From Ilex aquifolium (taxonomy: Eukaryota; Streptophyta; Magnoliopsida; Aquifoliales; Aquifoliaceae): 64,000 nt of DNA. The position numbers and the translations under genes were made by a program. Positions 46,321-57,787 of the stretch are shown piece after piece (within the stretch, counting starts at the first letter, position 1; each line of letters opens with the position of its first letter). The stretch spans positions 19,301,744-19,365,743 of the forward strand of contig OX637393.1 of NCBI GenBank assembly GCA_951799425.1, written 5' to 3'. Under the pieces are notes generated by a model. It was not told the origin of the DNA. It worked only from the letters and a program-made list of their open reading frames with translations, and did no database searches.

Positions 46321-47328
46321 ATGGACGGTGCACGGGGACGAGGACGTGGTTGTGGTCGTGGAGGACAAGCAAACCCACCACCACCGCCACCTCCCGATGC
46401 AATGAATGGCATATACCAATGTCTAAGGGAGCTCACCACTCTGGTACAACACCAGAATGGGAACAACAACAACCATAATGGTGGAGCTCATCCATTAGCC
46501 CAAGTACCGGGCAACGGAGAGGAGAATAGGAGAATGGTAGTTCTCTGAGAGTTTCTGAGACAACGCCCACCTACTTTCCAAGGGAGCTCTAACCCTTTGG
46601 ATGCGAATAGATGGATCCGCCGAGTGAAGAAGATTTGTGACGGCATGAGAGTTACCGAGGACTTGCGGGTGGGCTTAGCTATCTACCTGTTAGAGGGGGA
46701 GACCGACCATTGGTGGGACTCAGTGAAACGAAGGAGGAACACCGATGCACTTACTTGGGAGGAGTTCGACCAAATCTTCCAAGACAAGTACTTTCTGGAA
46801 TCAGTCAGAGATCGGATGAAGGTAGATTTTCTTGCTCTACGACAGGGCAGCATGTCTGTGGCCGAGTATGAGAGGAGGTTTGATGAGCTATCCCGTTACG
46901 CTACGAAGTTTATAGCTACTGAGGCCGACAGGGCCAAGCGCTTTGAGCAGGGTTTGAGGCCGACTATCAGGGAGAAGCTGGTGGCTCTCAAGATCCGAGA
47001 GTATGGGGATATTGTTGATAGAGCTGCACTGGTGGAGAGAGATATAGAGGACAACCAGCGACGACAGAGCTTCGTGAGAGGAGGTCCGATCAGGACGGGC
47101 ACTAGCATCAGTGGAGTGCAGCGAGCGGCACCTTACCGGCACCCAGATCAGGCAGGGGGACAGATGTACCGGGGAGGACAGCCACAGACCCTCGTCAGTG
47201 TTTCGCATGTAGAGGAGTGGGGTACTTCAGACACAATTGCCCATCGCTTCCACCGAGGGACAACCAAGCGACAAGACAAGTGGCTGCAAACAAGTCACTA
47301 CAGCAGTAGAGGTCGTTGGGAGCTCTAG
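46321..47328 (+). pseudogene. gag: C gag, with nonsense codon and frameshift
   Basis: ATG 46321 with an RGRGRGCGRGG N-terminus; TGA at 46546-46548 inside the conserved EFL..PPTFQG motif (probably from CGA). The frame continues with DHWWDSV, FLALRQGSMSVAEYERRFDEL, RFEQGLRPTIREKL. The zinc knuckle is in another frame near 47200-47245 and reads C-x2-C-x4-Y-x4-C, with His replaced by Tyr. Confidence 0.9.
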
Positions 47329-47880
47329 CCCCAGGCGGCGCCACTCAGGGGAGAGTATTTGCTTTGACCTAACCGGAGGAAGATGTCTGCAATGCCGTTG
47401 TGGAAGGTATTGCTCTCCTCTACAATTTTTGGGCCCGAATTATATTGGATTCCTATACGACTTATTCTTTTCTACGTATTGTGTACGCTGTGGAATTGGG
47501 ATTGGGTTTCGAGGAAATAGAACTTACTGTATATGTTAACTTACCTACGAGAAAACAAGGGGATACCAGTAGGGTTTATTTATATGTAATCTTTGACTCT
47601 AATTTATATCTAATTGCTAGGGAATCATCATGTCTTGCCATTCTGGATAATACTACCTTGTTCCAAAATATATTATGTTTGGGTAAACCCTAAATCTTTT
47701 CTTATGCCTTCAAACCCTAGTTTACAAAGGAGATGTGTTTTTCTCTTGATTTCTCCTTTGCTCTTGATTCCCGAACTTAAATATTATTTGTTCTAAGCTA
47801 TGTTATGGGTGGGAGACCACCAAATCCTTTTGGAATGCCCTTGAAATCCTAGTTTTCAAGGGAGATTGAGTTCAAGATTG
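47329..47880 (+). pseudogene. C protease region, badly degraded or replaced
   Basis: Traces of protease remain to about 47600 (LDSYTTYSFLRIV in place of [10 protein letters not shown]), so the active site is lost. From about 47640 to 47870 the sequence looks non-coding and resembles the C LTR leader ('aaccctagttt..caa', 'ctcttgatt'), suggesting foreign filler. Confidence 0.55.
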
Positions 47881-48831
47881 ATCTCTATCCAGTAACCGAA
47901 CCCATATCCATTGCTCCCTATCGAATGACACCTTTGGAGTTGAAGGAGCTAAGGAAGCAAGTGGATCATCTGTTGGCCATTGGGTTTATACGTTTGAGCA
48001 CCTCACCTTGGGGAGCCCGATCCTCTTTGTGAAGAAGACAGATGAGACATTACGGTTGTGCACAGATTACCGAAGGTTGAATCGGGTTACCGTGAAGAAT
48101 AAATACCCTTTACCCCGAATTGACGATTTATTTGATCAGTTGAGGGGTTCGAGGTACTACTCCAAGATTGATCTTCACACAGGGTACCATCAACTGCGGA
48201 TTAAGGAGGAGGATATTCCTAAGACTGCTTTCTGTACCCGGTATGGTAATTTCGAGTATACGGTGATGCCGTTCGGATTGACTAATGCCCCTGCAGACTT
48301 CATGGATTTGATGCACAGAGTCTTCCGGCCTTACCTCGATCAATTTGTCATTGTGTTTATTGATGACATATTGATTTACTCACAGACTCAGGAGGAACAT
48401 GCTCGTCATCTCACTATTGTGCTACAAACATTGAGGGAACATAAGTTATATGCGAAGATGAGCAAGTGTGAGTTTTGGATGAAGGAAGTGAAGTTCCTTG
48501 GCCATGTTGTGTCCGAGCAAGGAGTAGCTGTTGATCCCGCAAAGATTGAGGCCGTGATGAAATGGGAACCACTGAAGAATGTGACCGAGATACGTAGCTT
48601 CTTGGGTTTAGCAGGTTACTATCGGAGGTTCGTAGAAGGGTTCTCAAAGCTTGCGATGTCGATGACTCGCCTTACAAAGAAGGGAGAAAAATTCGTGTGG
48701 ACTCGAGCGTGTGAGCTAGCCTTTCGCACCTTGAATGAGAAGTTGACGATGGCTCCTGTCCTCATTATTCCGAGCAGTGGGGAAGGATATGATGTGTACA
48801 TAGATGCTTCGATACGAGGCTTGGGATGTGT
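47881..48831 (+). pseudogene. pol: C reverse transcriptase
   Basis: A frameshift near 48010 (SPWG motif) is followed by an open frame to 48831: [35 protein letters not shown], catalytic [38 protein letters not shown], then RNase H start [12 protein letters not shown]. Cut by the solo LTR at 48832. Confidence 0.92.
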
Positions 48832-50683
48832 TGATGAGTGCGTAATTTTGCATATTTCATGGCCTCATTGCAAACATTTCAACTCAACTTTTGCATATAA
48901 GTGCTTAGAAGTTAGCCGTTTTGAACTATAATGTTGATATTTTGATGTTGCAACCTTTTATAGCTTAAATGATTGATTTTAGGACATTGCAACCTTGATG
49001 GATGTGTGGTGAAGGCATGTACACAATACATGAAGAATTGGAGGCTTAAAAGTGAAGAAATCAAGAAGGCATTGGTACTTGGGAACAAGGGCATCAGCAG
49101 CCACATCGTTTGGAAGTACTGCCTCGGAGTTCCTCCATTTTGACCATGATTTACTCCAAATTTGAACAAGTTCAAAACATGAAAGTTGTAGATCTGGGTG
49201 TCTTCTATTTTGTGTCAAAATTTCAGCCCAATCCAACGGTTGGATCAAAAGTTATACCGATTCTACCAAAAGTGGTCCAGAGCAGAAAAGAGGGTACCGG
49301 TACGCCAAAGTTTCTGGTGTTCGGGGTACCGGTACGCGTACCGGTACGCTCCCCTGAAGCAGCCCCGATGCTCCTGCAACACAGCCCCACTTGCTTGGGG
49401 GTCCCACCATCGATTCTCCCACGTTTCCCCCAACATTTCCTTACACAACCATGTCTCTCTTACACCTTGGGGAAGACTTTTGAGGCTTGAACATTGAAGG
49501 AAGGGGGAGGGAAGTGGGCTGCCAGGCTATGCTCTCCCTAGCCTGTCAAAGCCATCCATTCAGCCCTCTCTTGATGGGAGCTCGTTCACACAGCTAGGGG
49601 GGACCACCATGCACGAAAATGAGAGACATACACTCCATATATTCAACATTACAAGCTTGTATTGAGGGGGCTACCTAAGCTTAGTTTAGTTCCAATGAAG
49701 AAGACAATGAATAGTGCCGAAAGTTTACATTTTTGCATTCTCTTCATTCCATTTTCATGTAATCTCTTGTAAGGATCTTCTAAGTTTAATCTATTGTCTT
49801 TAATGTCATTCCTTTCAAGTTTATTGCAAGTTTACTTTCATGTCTTTCATTTCACCATTGTTATTTAAGTTTTCTTCATTTCAAGCTTTTATATTGGGTA
49901 TTGCATATTTTTCCTTCATAGCTTTAGATTTCTTGTTGTAAGTTAAGTTCCATGCTCCATTTCCCTTCCATGTCCATTTCCTTTATGCTTGTCTTGCATT
50001 GTTAATATGAGTAGCTAGGATTTAAGTTGGTTAATCCAAGGGAAAATTCCTCTTGGGGATTCCATTTCAACTCTTCTTCTTTCCTCCCTTTTGAGTCAAA
50101 TGGTTCGGTTTGACGGGGTTGAGAGTGGATGAGTTGGTGAGCCTTTGATATTCTGTAGGCCTAGTCACGGTTTATGCTTAGATTACTCACCAATCTCGTC
50201 CCTAGCTTCCCCCGAATCAATCGTTCATTCATGCTCAATCGGAGGAAGGCTTTGAGTTGGCTTGACATTCCCATTGGAATGAACCCTTTGGATTAGCCAA
50301 CACTTGCTTTATTTGCATTTTCATTTACAAACCAAACACAAAACTCAAACAAAAGATTTTACATTTTCTTTTCACTTTTGCAAAATCACTTTCACAAAAC
50401 TCCCTTTCCTTCCCTGAGGAGACGACCTTGGAATACTCTTCCAAGTAAAACACCGACAACGAAAGACTCCTTGCGATTGGGGAGCGCTTTTGTTCACACC
50501 CGCATTTCATTCCACATATTTTGTTCATTCCACATTTCCATTCACATTTTTTGTTGCTCCTATATCTCTTGCATTATCCGGAGGGAGAGTGACACTCCCC
50601 CATCACTATAAGCCACATACACACATTGAGGGTGAGGGTGATGTTAAGCGGTTAGGAAACAACACCGCATTTCCAACCAATCA
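48832..50683 (+). mobile_element. Solo LTR, A2 family (in C pol)
   Basis: Starts TGATGAGTGCG, ends CCAACCAATCA, 1852 bp; TSD TGTGT at 48827-48831 and 50684-50688. Removal joins C RNase H in frame (GLGCV then [12 protein letters not shown]). Confidence 0.95.
49293..49348. repeat. GTACCGGTAC palindromes in A2 solo LTR
   Basis: Three dyads (GGTACCGGTACG; then two fused in 49324-49348). They sit between 'tggtccagagc' and 'cttgggggtcccacc', exactly where the LTR at 40743 has CTTCCGGAAG. Confidence 0.92.
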
Positions 50684-50688
50684 TGTGT

Positions 50689-52338
50689 TCTAATGCAAGG
50701 AGGGAAGGTAGTTGCTTATGGCTCGAGGCAACTCAAAACTCACGAGCAGAACTATCCCACTCACGACTTGGAGTTAGCCGCTGTAGTTTTTGCTCTTAAG
50801 TTGTGGAGATGTTATTTATACGGGGAAAAATTTCAAGTGTTCTCAGACCATAAAAGCCTCAAATATATCTTCACGTAGAAGGATTTGAATCTCCGCCAAA
50901 GAAGGTGGATTGAGTATTTAGAAGACTACGATTTCACGCTCAACTACCATCCGGGGAAAGCCAATGTAGTCGCCGATGCACTTAGCCGAAAGTCTTGGGG
51001 TGAACTCAATGTTCTTGCAAGTAAATGTAAGTTGAAGGATGCCCTTGGAGATTTTGATCTATGGGTTGGAGAAGATGGATCCCGACCATGTTTTTTCAAC
51101 CTTGTGGCTCAACCTACTCTCCCACGTAGGGTTGCGGAATGGCAATGCTTGGATCCTGAATTAGTGTCGATTCGAGCTAAGTTGGAAAATTGGGAAACTA
51201 TGGAGGGTTGGTCTTTGAGAAACGGAGAATTGAGACATGGGGAGAGGCTATGCGTTCCCGATGATTCGTACCTAAAGAAGGAGATACTTGGTGAATGTCA
51301 TCGCTCTAAGTTTGCTATCCACCCCGGTAGCACAAAAATGTATAGGGACATGAAGCGCCAATATTGGTGGAAGGGAATGAAGAAGGATGTGGCAAGGTTC
51401 ATAGCACGATGTGCGGTGTGCCAGCAGGTGAAGATCGAACATCAAAAGCCAGGAGGATTACTACAGTCTTTGCCTATCCCAGAGTGGAAGTGGGATCACA
51501 TCACCATGGACTTCGTATCTGGCTTTCCACGGAATTCACGAGGGCATAATGCCGTATGGGTCATTGTTGATAGAGTCACCAAGTCCGCTCACTTCTTGAG
51601 TATGAAGACCACCGACACGTTAGAGATCCTGAGCAAGCAATATATTCGCGAGATAGTGAGGTTGCATGGAGTTCCGCTATCCATTGTGTCGGATAGTGAT
51701 TCTCGTTTCGTAGTGCAATTTTGGCAAAGTCTTCAAAGAGCTATGGGGACAGAGTTGCACTTCAGCACCGCCTTTTATCCCCAAACGGATGGTCAATCCG
51801 AGAGGATGATCCAGATTCTAGAAGACATGTTACGTGCTTGTGTCTTGGACTTCAAGGGAGGTTGGAGCGACCATTTGCCGTTGGTGGAATTTGCATACAA
51901 CAACAGCTATCAGGCAAGTATTGGGATGACACCCTATGAGGCCTTGTATGGAAGGCCTTGTAGGTCACCGACTTGTTGGCTAGAAGCTGGAGAGAATAGC
52001 TTATTTGGGTCGGAGATCGTGCTTGAGACTACGGAGAAGATTCAACTTATTCGGGAAAGGTTACGCACGACACAAAGTAGACAGAAAAGCTATGCGGATC
52101 GAAGACGGAGACCATTGGAATTCCAAGAGGGGGACTATGTGTTCCTCAAAGTGTTGCCCAAGAAAGGAGTATTTAGATTCGGCAAGAAGGGAAAGTTAGC
52201 GCCAAGATTTACCGGGCCATTTGAAATGATCAAAGTTGTAGGCAAAGCGGCGTATCAGTTGCGATTACCAGCTCAGTTGTCTGGGGTACATGACGTGTTC
52301 CACGTGTCGATGTTGAGAAAGTGTCAATCGGATGCAAC
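50689..52338 (+). pseudogene. pol: C RNase H and integrase
   Basis: RNase H continues ([36 protein letters not shown]), TAG at 50876-50878 (Gln in T1), then [10 protein letters not shown] and integrase: HPGSTKMY and CAVCQQ zinc domain, TMDFVSGFP, SIVSDSDSRF (T1 has SDRDPRF), DGQSERMIQ. GPF module (FTGPFEMIKVVG). Closely parallel to T1. Interrupted at 52338 by a B-family solo LTR. Confidence 0.93.
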
Positions 52339-54267
52339 TGTTCTTGATCCGAAATGTGTACACCCAAGTGCAAACGGTCAAGCTGTAGTAATAATCCGGT
52401 TTGAGTCCGGAGTGGAATCCACATGGAACTTTTGTTGATATTTCTAAGGCAAGCAGTGGTAGAGACCTATTGATTGTAACCCTTGAGATTTGCTGTGAGA
52501 TATGAGTTTTCCTGGCCAGAATATAAGATTCTTTCCAAGAGGATTTTCTTAACAAAATAGGAGATAAGTGCTAATTAAAAAGAGTCACTCTTTAGTGCAA
52601 GGATCTGGACATGTAGTTAGTTATCCGGTTTGTCATAATTGTGCTTGATAACTCAATTAACTCCCATGTCAACAACAAGTTAATCGGAAGATAAAGATGG
52701 ATTGTGAGAATTAAGAACATGATTCCGATGTCTTTCTAGAAGTTTACAAGAATTGCCTGTGCCGAGACTTAACCGGTCTACAAACAAGCAAGTGTTTCTA
52801 CAAGACATCCAATCATGATATTAATATTCCATTCTTTAAATGAAGTACAATAAGGGGGAGGATTGAAGGGTAGTCATGAGGATCTAGCCGGGGTACTTGC
52901 CTTGAACTGATGAGTCTTTCTATGTAAGAGTCATCCGTGTCATAGAAAGAGCTCACAGTTATACAAAGTACCTTAGTTTTGCTAGATGCAATCAATCATC
53001 CAATAACAAGAAAAAATAAATGTTAAGCATAAAAACAATGCACAAATATGATTCCCGGATAACTTATACATGCCTTTCTCCTCTTACTAAAGAGTGAATG
53101 AGAAACTACTCACTCTTCATGGCTTGGGTAAAGCTAGAAAAGTGAGTGATGCTCATCCCTCCAAGTAGAGAACTTAAAAGATAAAATAACAACAAACACG
53201 GAGCCAATCTTTAACAAAGAATGGGTGAATCACGTTCCACTCTTCACGGCTTTGGTAAAGCTCTAGAAAAGTGGAAGAGTTTCACTCTTCTAAGAAAGAA
53301 AGAAGCTCAAACAATGGAAGTGAAATGCATGAACAATAAAAGTAGAAGAAAGCTAGTCACATTTGGAGGGTGGCTTCCTCAACCAAGAATTGGAGGGTTG
53401 CTTCCTCAACCAAAAGATGAACTATCTCTCTTCTATGCATATAAAATGAAAGCATAAGCATAAGCATAAGCATAAAACTACTTTTATAACAAGCAAGAGA
53501 TGTTGGACTAAAGCCAAACTAATCTCTAAGATAAAAACTTCATACAAGGAAAATAAGCTAAATCTACAATGAGAGTGGGAGTCTAAGCCTCCATCAATTA
53601 TTTTTCCTCTCTCCCTTAGCTCTCCAACAAGGGGAGTATTTATAGGCAAGAGGAGGAGACAAGAGGAGGTGAAGGAATAGTGTTTGTCGCCCAAGTCCAA
53701 GTGAAAAGCCAACAACTCTGCTGCCAGTCTGTGGAGAACGTTCGAACGTGAGTTGGTGTTCGAACGTTGTTTCTGTTTTTGCACTAAGGGCGATCGAACG
53801 TTGACTGCCGTTCGAACGTTTCTTCTGTTTTTGCACTCAGGGCGTTCGAACACCAGATGTGTTCTGACCCTTTCACTCGAGTGGTCTGTTGGTCTTCTGT
53901 GAAGTTCAGTTCCAACTCTATGCAGTAGTCTGGTCTTCAATCAACTCAAGTGCACGTTCGAACGTGACACTCAAGTGCTTCAGAGCTTCAGTCTTCTTTC
54001 CTAACTGCAACACGCCTTCTCTTAGCAGTTGAGTCTGCTACAGTGTAATGTGGACGTTTGAACGTGAGTTGGCGTTCGAACGTTTTGGCTGTGCTCCAAG
54101 CTTTTCCAATTTTGGGCTCTAATATGTTGGTGTTGCATCCAAGTGTGATACTTGTTGTTCTTGGGTCCTTGTTCAGTTTAGGGCCTGAAATGACATCACT
54201 TAAACTCCATCAAAGTACAATTAGTCTTAAAATGGCATAGTAATATGCTAATTTTAAGTGCTAATCA
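52339..54267 (-). mobile_element. Solo LTR, B family (in C pol)
   Basis: Plus orientation starts TGTTCTTGATCC and ends GTGCTAATCA; 1929 bp; TSD GCAAC at 52334-52338 and 54268-54272. Removal joins C pol in frame (QSDAT then PVVDLED). TATA (minus) 53637-53644. Confidence 0.95.
53737..54084. repeat. TTCGAA-type palindromes in B solo LTR
   Basis: About eight CGTTCGAACG-type dyads, several paired at 18 bp, with variants CGATCGAACG and GTTTGAACG. Confidence 0.88.
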
Positions 54268-54272
54268 GCAAC

Positions 54273-54483
54273 GCCAGTCGTAGACTTGGAAGATATTGAA
54301 ATTCAAGATGGAGCAACCTATGAAGAACGACCGTTGAAGATTCTTGATGCCAAAGAGAAGGTGCTCCGTAACAAAGTCATCCGACTAGTGAAGGTTTTGT
54401 GGCAACACCATGGAGTGGAAGATGCTACTTGGGAACCGGAGCTAGAAATGCGAGAGAAGTACCCGCACATATTCGCTACTTGA
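54273..54483 (+). pseudogene. pol: C chromodomain end of pol
   Basis: About 70 codons severed from integrase by the solo LTR: PVVDLEDIE, then chromodomain [34 protein letters not shown], ending PHIFAT-stop. Matches T1 residues about 1454-1521. Confidence 0.92.
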
Positions 54484-54509
54484 GGTAAGTTTCGAGGACG
54501 AAACTTTCT

Positions 54510-54524
54510 TTAAGGGGGGTGGAT
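54510..54524 (+). other. C polypurine tract
   Basis: TTTAAGGGGGGTGGAT immediately before the 3' LTR TGTAACACCC. Confidence 0.88.
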
Positions 54525-55356
54525 TGTAACACCCTGCATTTTCTTTTATACATGTATATAGATATATAGTAAATAAGGGTTGAAATTTGGTTTTTTTTTT
54601 TATAAAAATATGAAATTTTAGGTCCTAGAACTTGCATTAAATAGGTTTGGTGTAGAAATATGTGTTGGAGAGGTTTGTGATGGATTTGGTTGGTTTAGGA
54701 TTGGATTGGACGGCACTGGAAGTCGGAGCAAAAATCTGTCAGTCAAACCGTACCGGTACGATACCGTACTGGTATCGCGTACCGGTATGATTCTGTACCG
54801 GTACTGTGTACCGGTACGACTTACTCCAGTAGCTTAACCGTACCGGTACCGCGTACCGGTACGATTTATCTGACACTCGCCGAACAGTTAAAAAGTCAGG
54901 ATTTTTGGGTTTAAAACACCACCTCAAGCCCTCATTTGCCCCATTCTTAATTCCACTCTCACCCTACACACTTTAGAACCCTAGGAGAGAAAGAAAGGAT
55001 TTAAGGGTGATTCAAGATCCAAGCCCTAGATTTCAAGAACACCAAGGTAGGGGTTTTCTTCCATTCTTGTTCATTGATGTTAGGGTTATTATATATATAT
55101 TTTTTGACTCCTAATCATATGCATTTGCTATGGGTTCATTGTTTCTTGGTTCTCTTGCAATTGTTAACATGTTTTACACAAAGTTAGGGTTGTATACCCA
55201 TGAAATTCCTCTTTTGTTTGAAAAACCCTAGTTTTCAAGAATGATGGGTTTTCCTCTTGAACTCTTCCTTTATTCTTGATTTCAAAATCATAGTGTTTTG
55301 TGTTGAGTAATAAAATGATATTGTTGTGATCTCTTGCATTTTTCTTGGTTGGTTAT
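54525..55356 (+). mobile_element. C 3' LTR, first part
   Basis: Homologous to 27937-28808. Palindrome cluster 54748-54863. Ends at the TSD GTTAT of the next solo LTR. Confidence 0.92.
54748..54863. repeat. GTACCGGTAC palindrome cluster in C 3' LTR
   Basis: Same layout as 28161-28276 but with more transitions (GTACTGGTAT, CCGGTATG, GGTACTG), nearly all at or beside CpG. Confidence 0.9.
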
Positions 55357-57167
55357 TGATTGATTGAAAACGTTGTATTCCCTAACCTTTTAACATCATC
55401 CCTCAATGTGTGTATGACTTATAGGACTAAGGGAGTGTCACTCTCCCTCGGAATGATGCAAGAGATAGGGCAACAGAATGGAGGATGGAATGAATGAAAA
55501 TGTAAATGAAATGTGGGTGTGTGAACAAAAGTGCTCCCCAATCGCAAAGAGTCTTTTGTGTGTCGGTGTTTTACTTGGAATAAGTATTCCAAGGTCCTCT
55601 CCTCAGGGAAGGAAATGTCAACTTGTGTGAAAGTGATTTTTGTGAACAAAAAGGAAAAGTGTAAAATCTTTTATTTGAGTTTTGGTGTTTGAAGTTTGTA
55701 AATGAAAATACAATAAAAACAAGTGTTGGCTAATCCAAAAGGTTCCTTTCAATGGGAATGCCCAATCAACTCGAAACCTTCCTCCGAGGGTTTATAGATG
55801 AACGATTGATTCGTGGGAAGCTAGGGATAAGATGGGTCACTATCTAAGAATAAACTGTGACTAGGCCTACGAAATATCAAAGACTCACCAACTTATCCAC
55901 CTTCAACCCAGTCAAACCGAACCATCGTACACCGAGAGAGGAAATAAAATGAGTTGAATTGGAAAACCCAAGAGGAGGTCTCCCTTGAGTTAGCCAACTA
56001 AAAATCTAGCTACTCATGCATAAAAGAAAGACAAGTATAATGTAAATGAAAGACATTGTAGAGAAATGAAGATTTAAAGCATGAAACTTAACTTGAAGCA
56101 AGAAATCTAAAGCTATGAAGGAAAATATACAATACCCATTTTAAAGCAAGAAATGAAGAAAACTTGAAGCAACAATGGTGAAATGAAGAACATGCAAGTA
56201 AACTTGGAATAAACTTGAAACAACTAAGATTTAAGTGCAAGGAATGAAGATTATAAGAAGTTTAAAGCTTACAACAATTGAAATGGAAAGGAAAATGCAA
56301 AAACATAAATTTACATTACACTATTTATCATCTTCTACATGGAACTAAAACTAAGCTTAGGTAGCCACCCTTGAATGCTTGTTGAATGCTGAATATATGG
56401 AGTGTGTCTTGCATTTTCGTGCATGGAGGGTCCCCTAGCATGAGTGTGCAGGTCTCCCATCAATGGGAGGTTGAATGATGGCTTGCACAGGCTAGGACAA
56501 GCCTAGCCTGCAACTCCCCAGGCAACCCACTCCTCTCCCATCCTCCTTGAATGCCAAGTCTCAAAAGTCTTCCAATTGTTTCGGGGAAGCATGGAAATGT
56601 GTAAGGAAATGTTGGGGGGCAAGTGGGAGAAGCATTGGTGGGACCCCCAAGCAAGTGGGAAGTGATTTGGAGGCATTTCGGGCTGTTCAGGCACGGCGTA
56701 CCGGTACGGTTTTTCTGCTCCGGACCAGTCTTCGTAGAATTGGCATAACTTTTGATCTAACCGTCCGATTGACCTGAAATTTTGACACAATACAGAAGCA
56801 ATCCAGATATACAACTTTCATGTTTTGAACTTTTTCATATTGGAAGTGAATCATGGTCAAAATGGAGGAAAACCGAGGCTCTTCAACCCAGTGGTGTGGC
56901 TGCTGGCACTTTTGTTCCCAAACACCAATACCTCCTTGATTGCTTCACTTTTAAGCCTCCAAATTTTCATGTAATGTGTACATGCCCTCAACACACATCC
57001 ATCATAGTGGCAAGGTCCTAAAATACATGATTTAAGCTATAAAAACATGCAACATCGAGAATTCAACATTATTCATAAAATCGGCTAACTCTAAGTACTT
57101 AGATGCAAAAGTTGAGTTAAAATGCATGTAATGAGGCCTTGAAATATACAATATTTTGTGCTCATCA
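55357..57167 (-). mobile_element. Solo LTR, A2 family (in C 3' LTR)
   Basis: 1811 bp; plus orientation TGATTGATTG to TGCTCATCA; TSD GTTAT at 55352-55356 and 57168-57172. The C 5' LTR shows the uninterrupted reading (ggttggttattgaaaatg). Confidence 0.94.
56697..56708. repeat. Single CGTACCGGTACG palindrome in A2 solo LTR
   Basis: One perfect 12-bp dyad at the position equivalent to 49293; the only palindrome seen in this copy. Confidence 0.88.
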
Positions 57168-57172
57168 GTTAT

Positions 57173-57787
57173 TGAAAATGTCACATGCTTAATTTGGGGA
57201 TTTTGAGATATGCTTGTAAAATGAGAAATTGTGAATTTTGTAGTTATTTGGAATTGTTGGTGAATTAAGAATATTTTGGTTTCCTCATTGGTATGGTTGT
57301 TGTGATGGACTTGGATTGCCTTCGAGCGATGCCGTAGAGTGTTAGAGGTTAGTCTATCCTAGTGGGGGTGAGATCGTTCACTGGAGTTCGAACAAGGGAG
57401 GGTATACTTTTCCTAGGAAGGGACTGGTCACTGCCATTGGGATGGTAGATGCCCTTTCCTAAAGTGTTTGTGATTGTGATTGTGATTGTGATTGGTGGAC
57501 TAGGTATAATCTTTGGGTAGATTCATGAGAAGCAATCAACATACATAGTACGAGGATGAACCAATATTAATGGGATGAGGGGTTGGACCGCCTTGGTCGG
57601 TGCATTGGTATGGGACAATGCATCGGAAGGCGCCCTTCCTAAATGGCTAAAAGTTGGAAATTGTGTAGTGTTATGAAATTTACCTTAACCTTTCACTTGA
57701 TTGTTGTTACGGCTTAAACTTGAGATCTATTTAAAAATGTCCCGTTTTTCCTTCAAAAATTGATATATGCTATTTACGAAATGATAT
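57173..57787 (+). mobile_element. C 3' LTR, second part
   Basis: Homologous to about 28809-29315 plus 45513-45654, lacking about 57 bp. It shows the empty B1 target site (gcgcccttcctaaatgg near 57630-57646). Cut at 57787 by A1. Confidence 0.9.

Larger units (their letters stand above)
27937..57787 (+). mobile_element. Element C: decayed Tekay/Del-like chromovirus, five times interrupted
   Basis: 5' LTR begins TGTAACACCC at 27937, PBS at 46124, gag from 46321, pol to 54483, PPT about 54510-54524, 3' LTR from 54525. It is inserted into the B2 env-like ORF (preceding bases GGGTT). Interruptions: B1 in the 5' LTR, solo LTRs at 48832, 52339 and 55357, and A1 at 57788. The end of the 3' LTR lies beyond the window. 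Confidence 0.93.
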
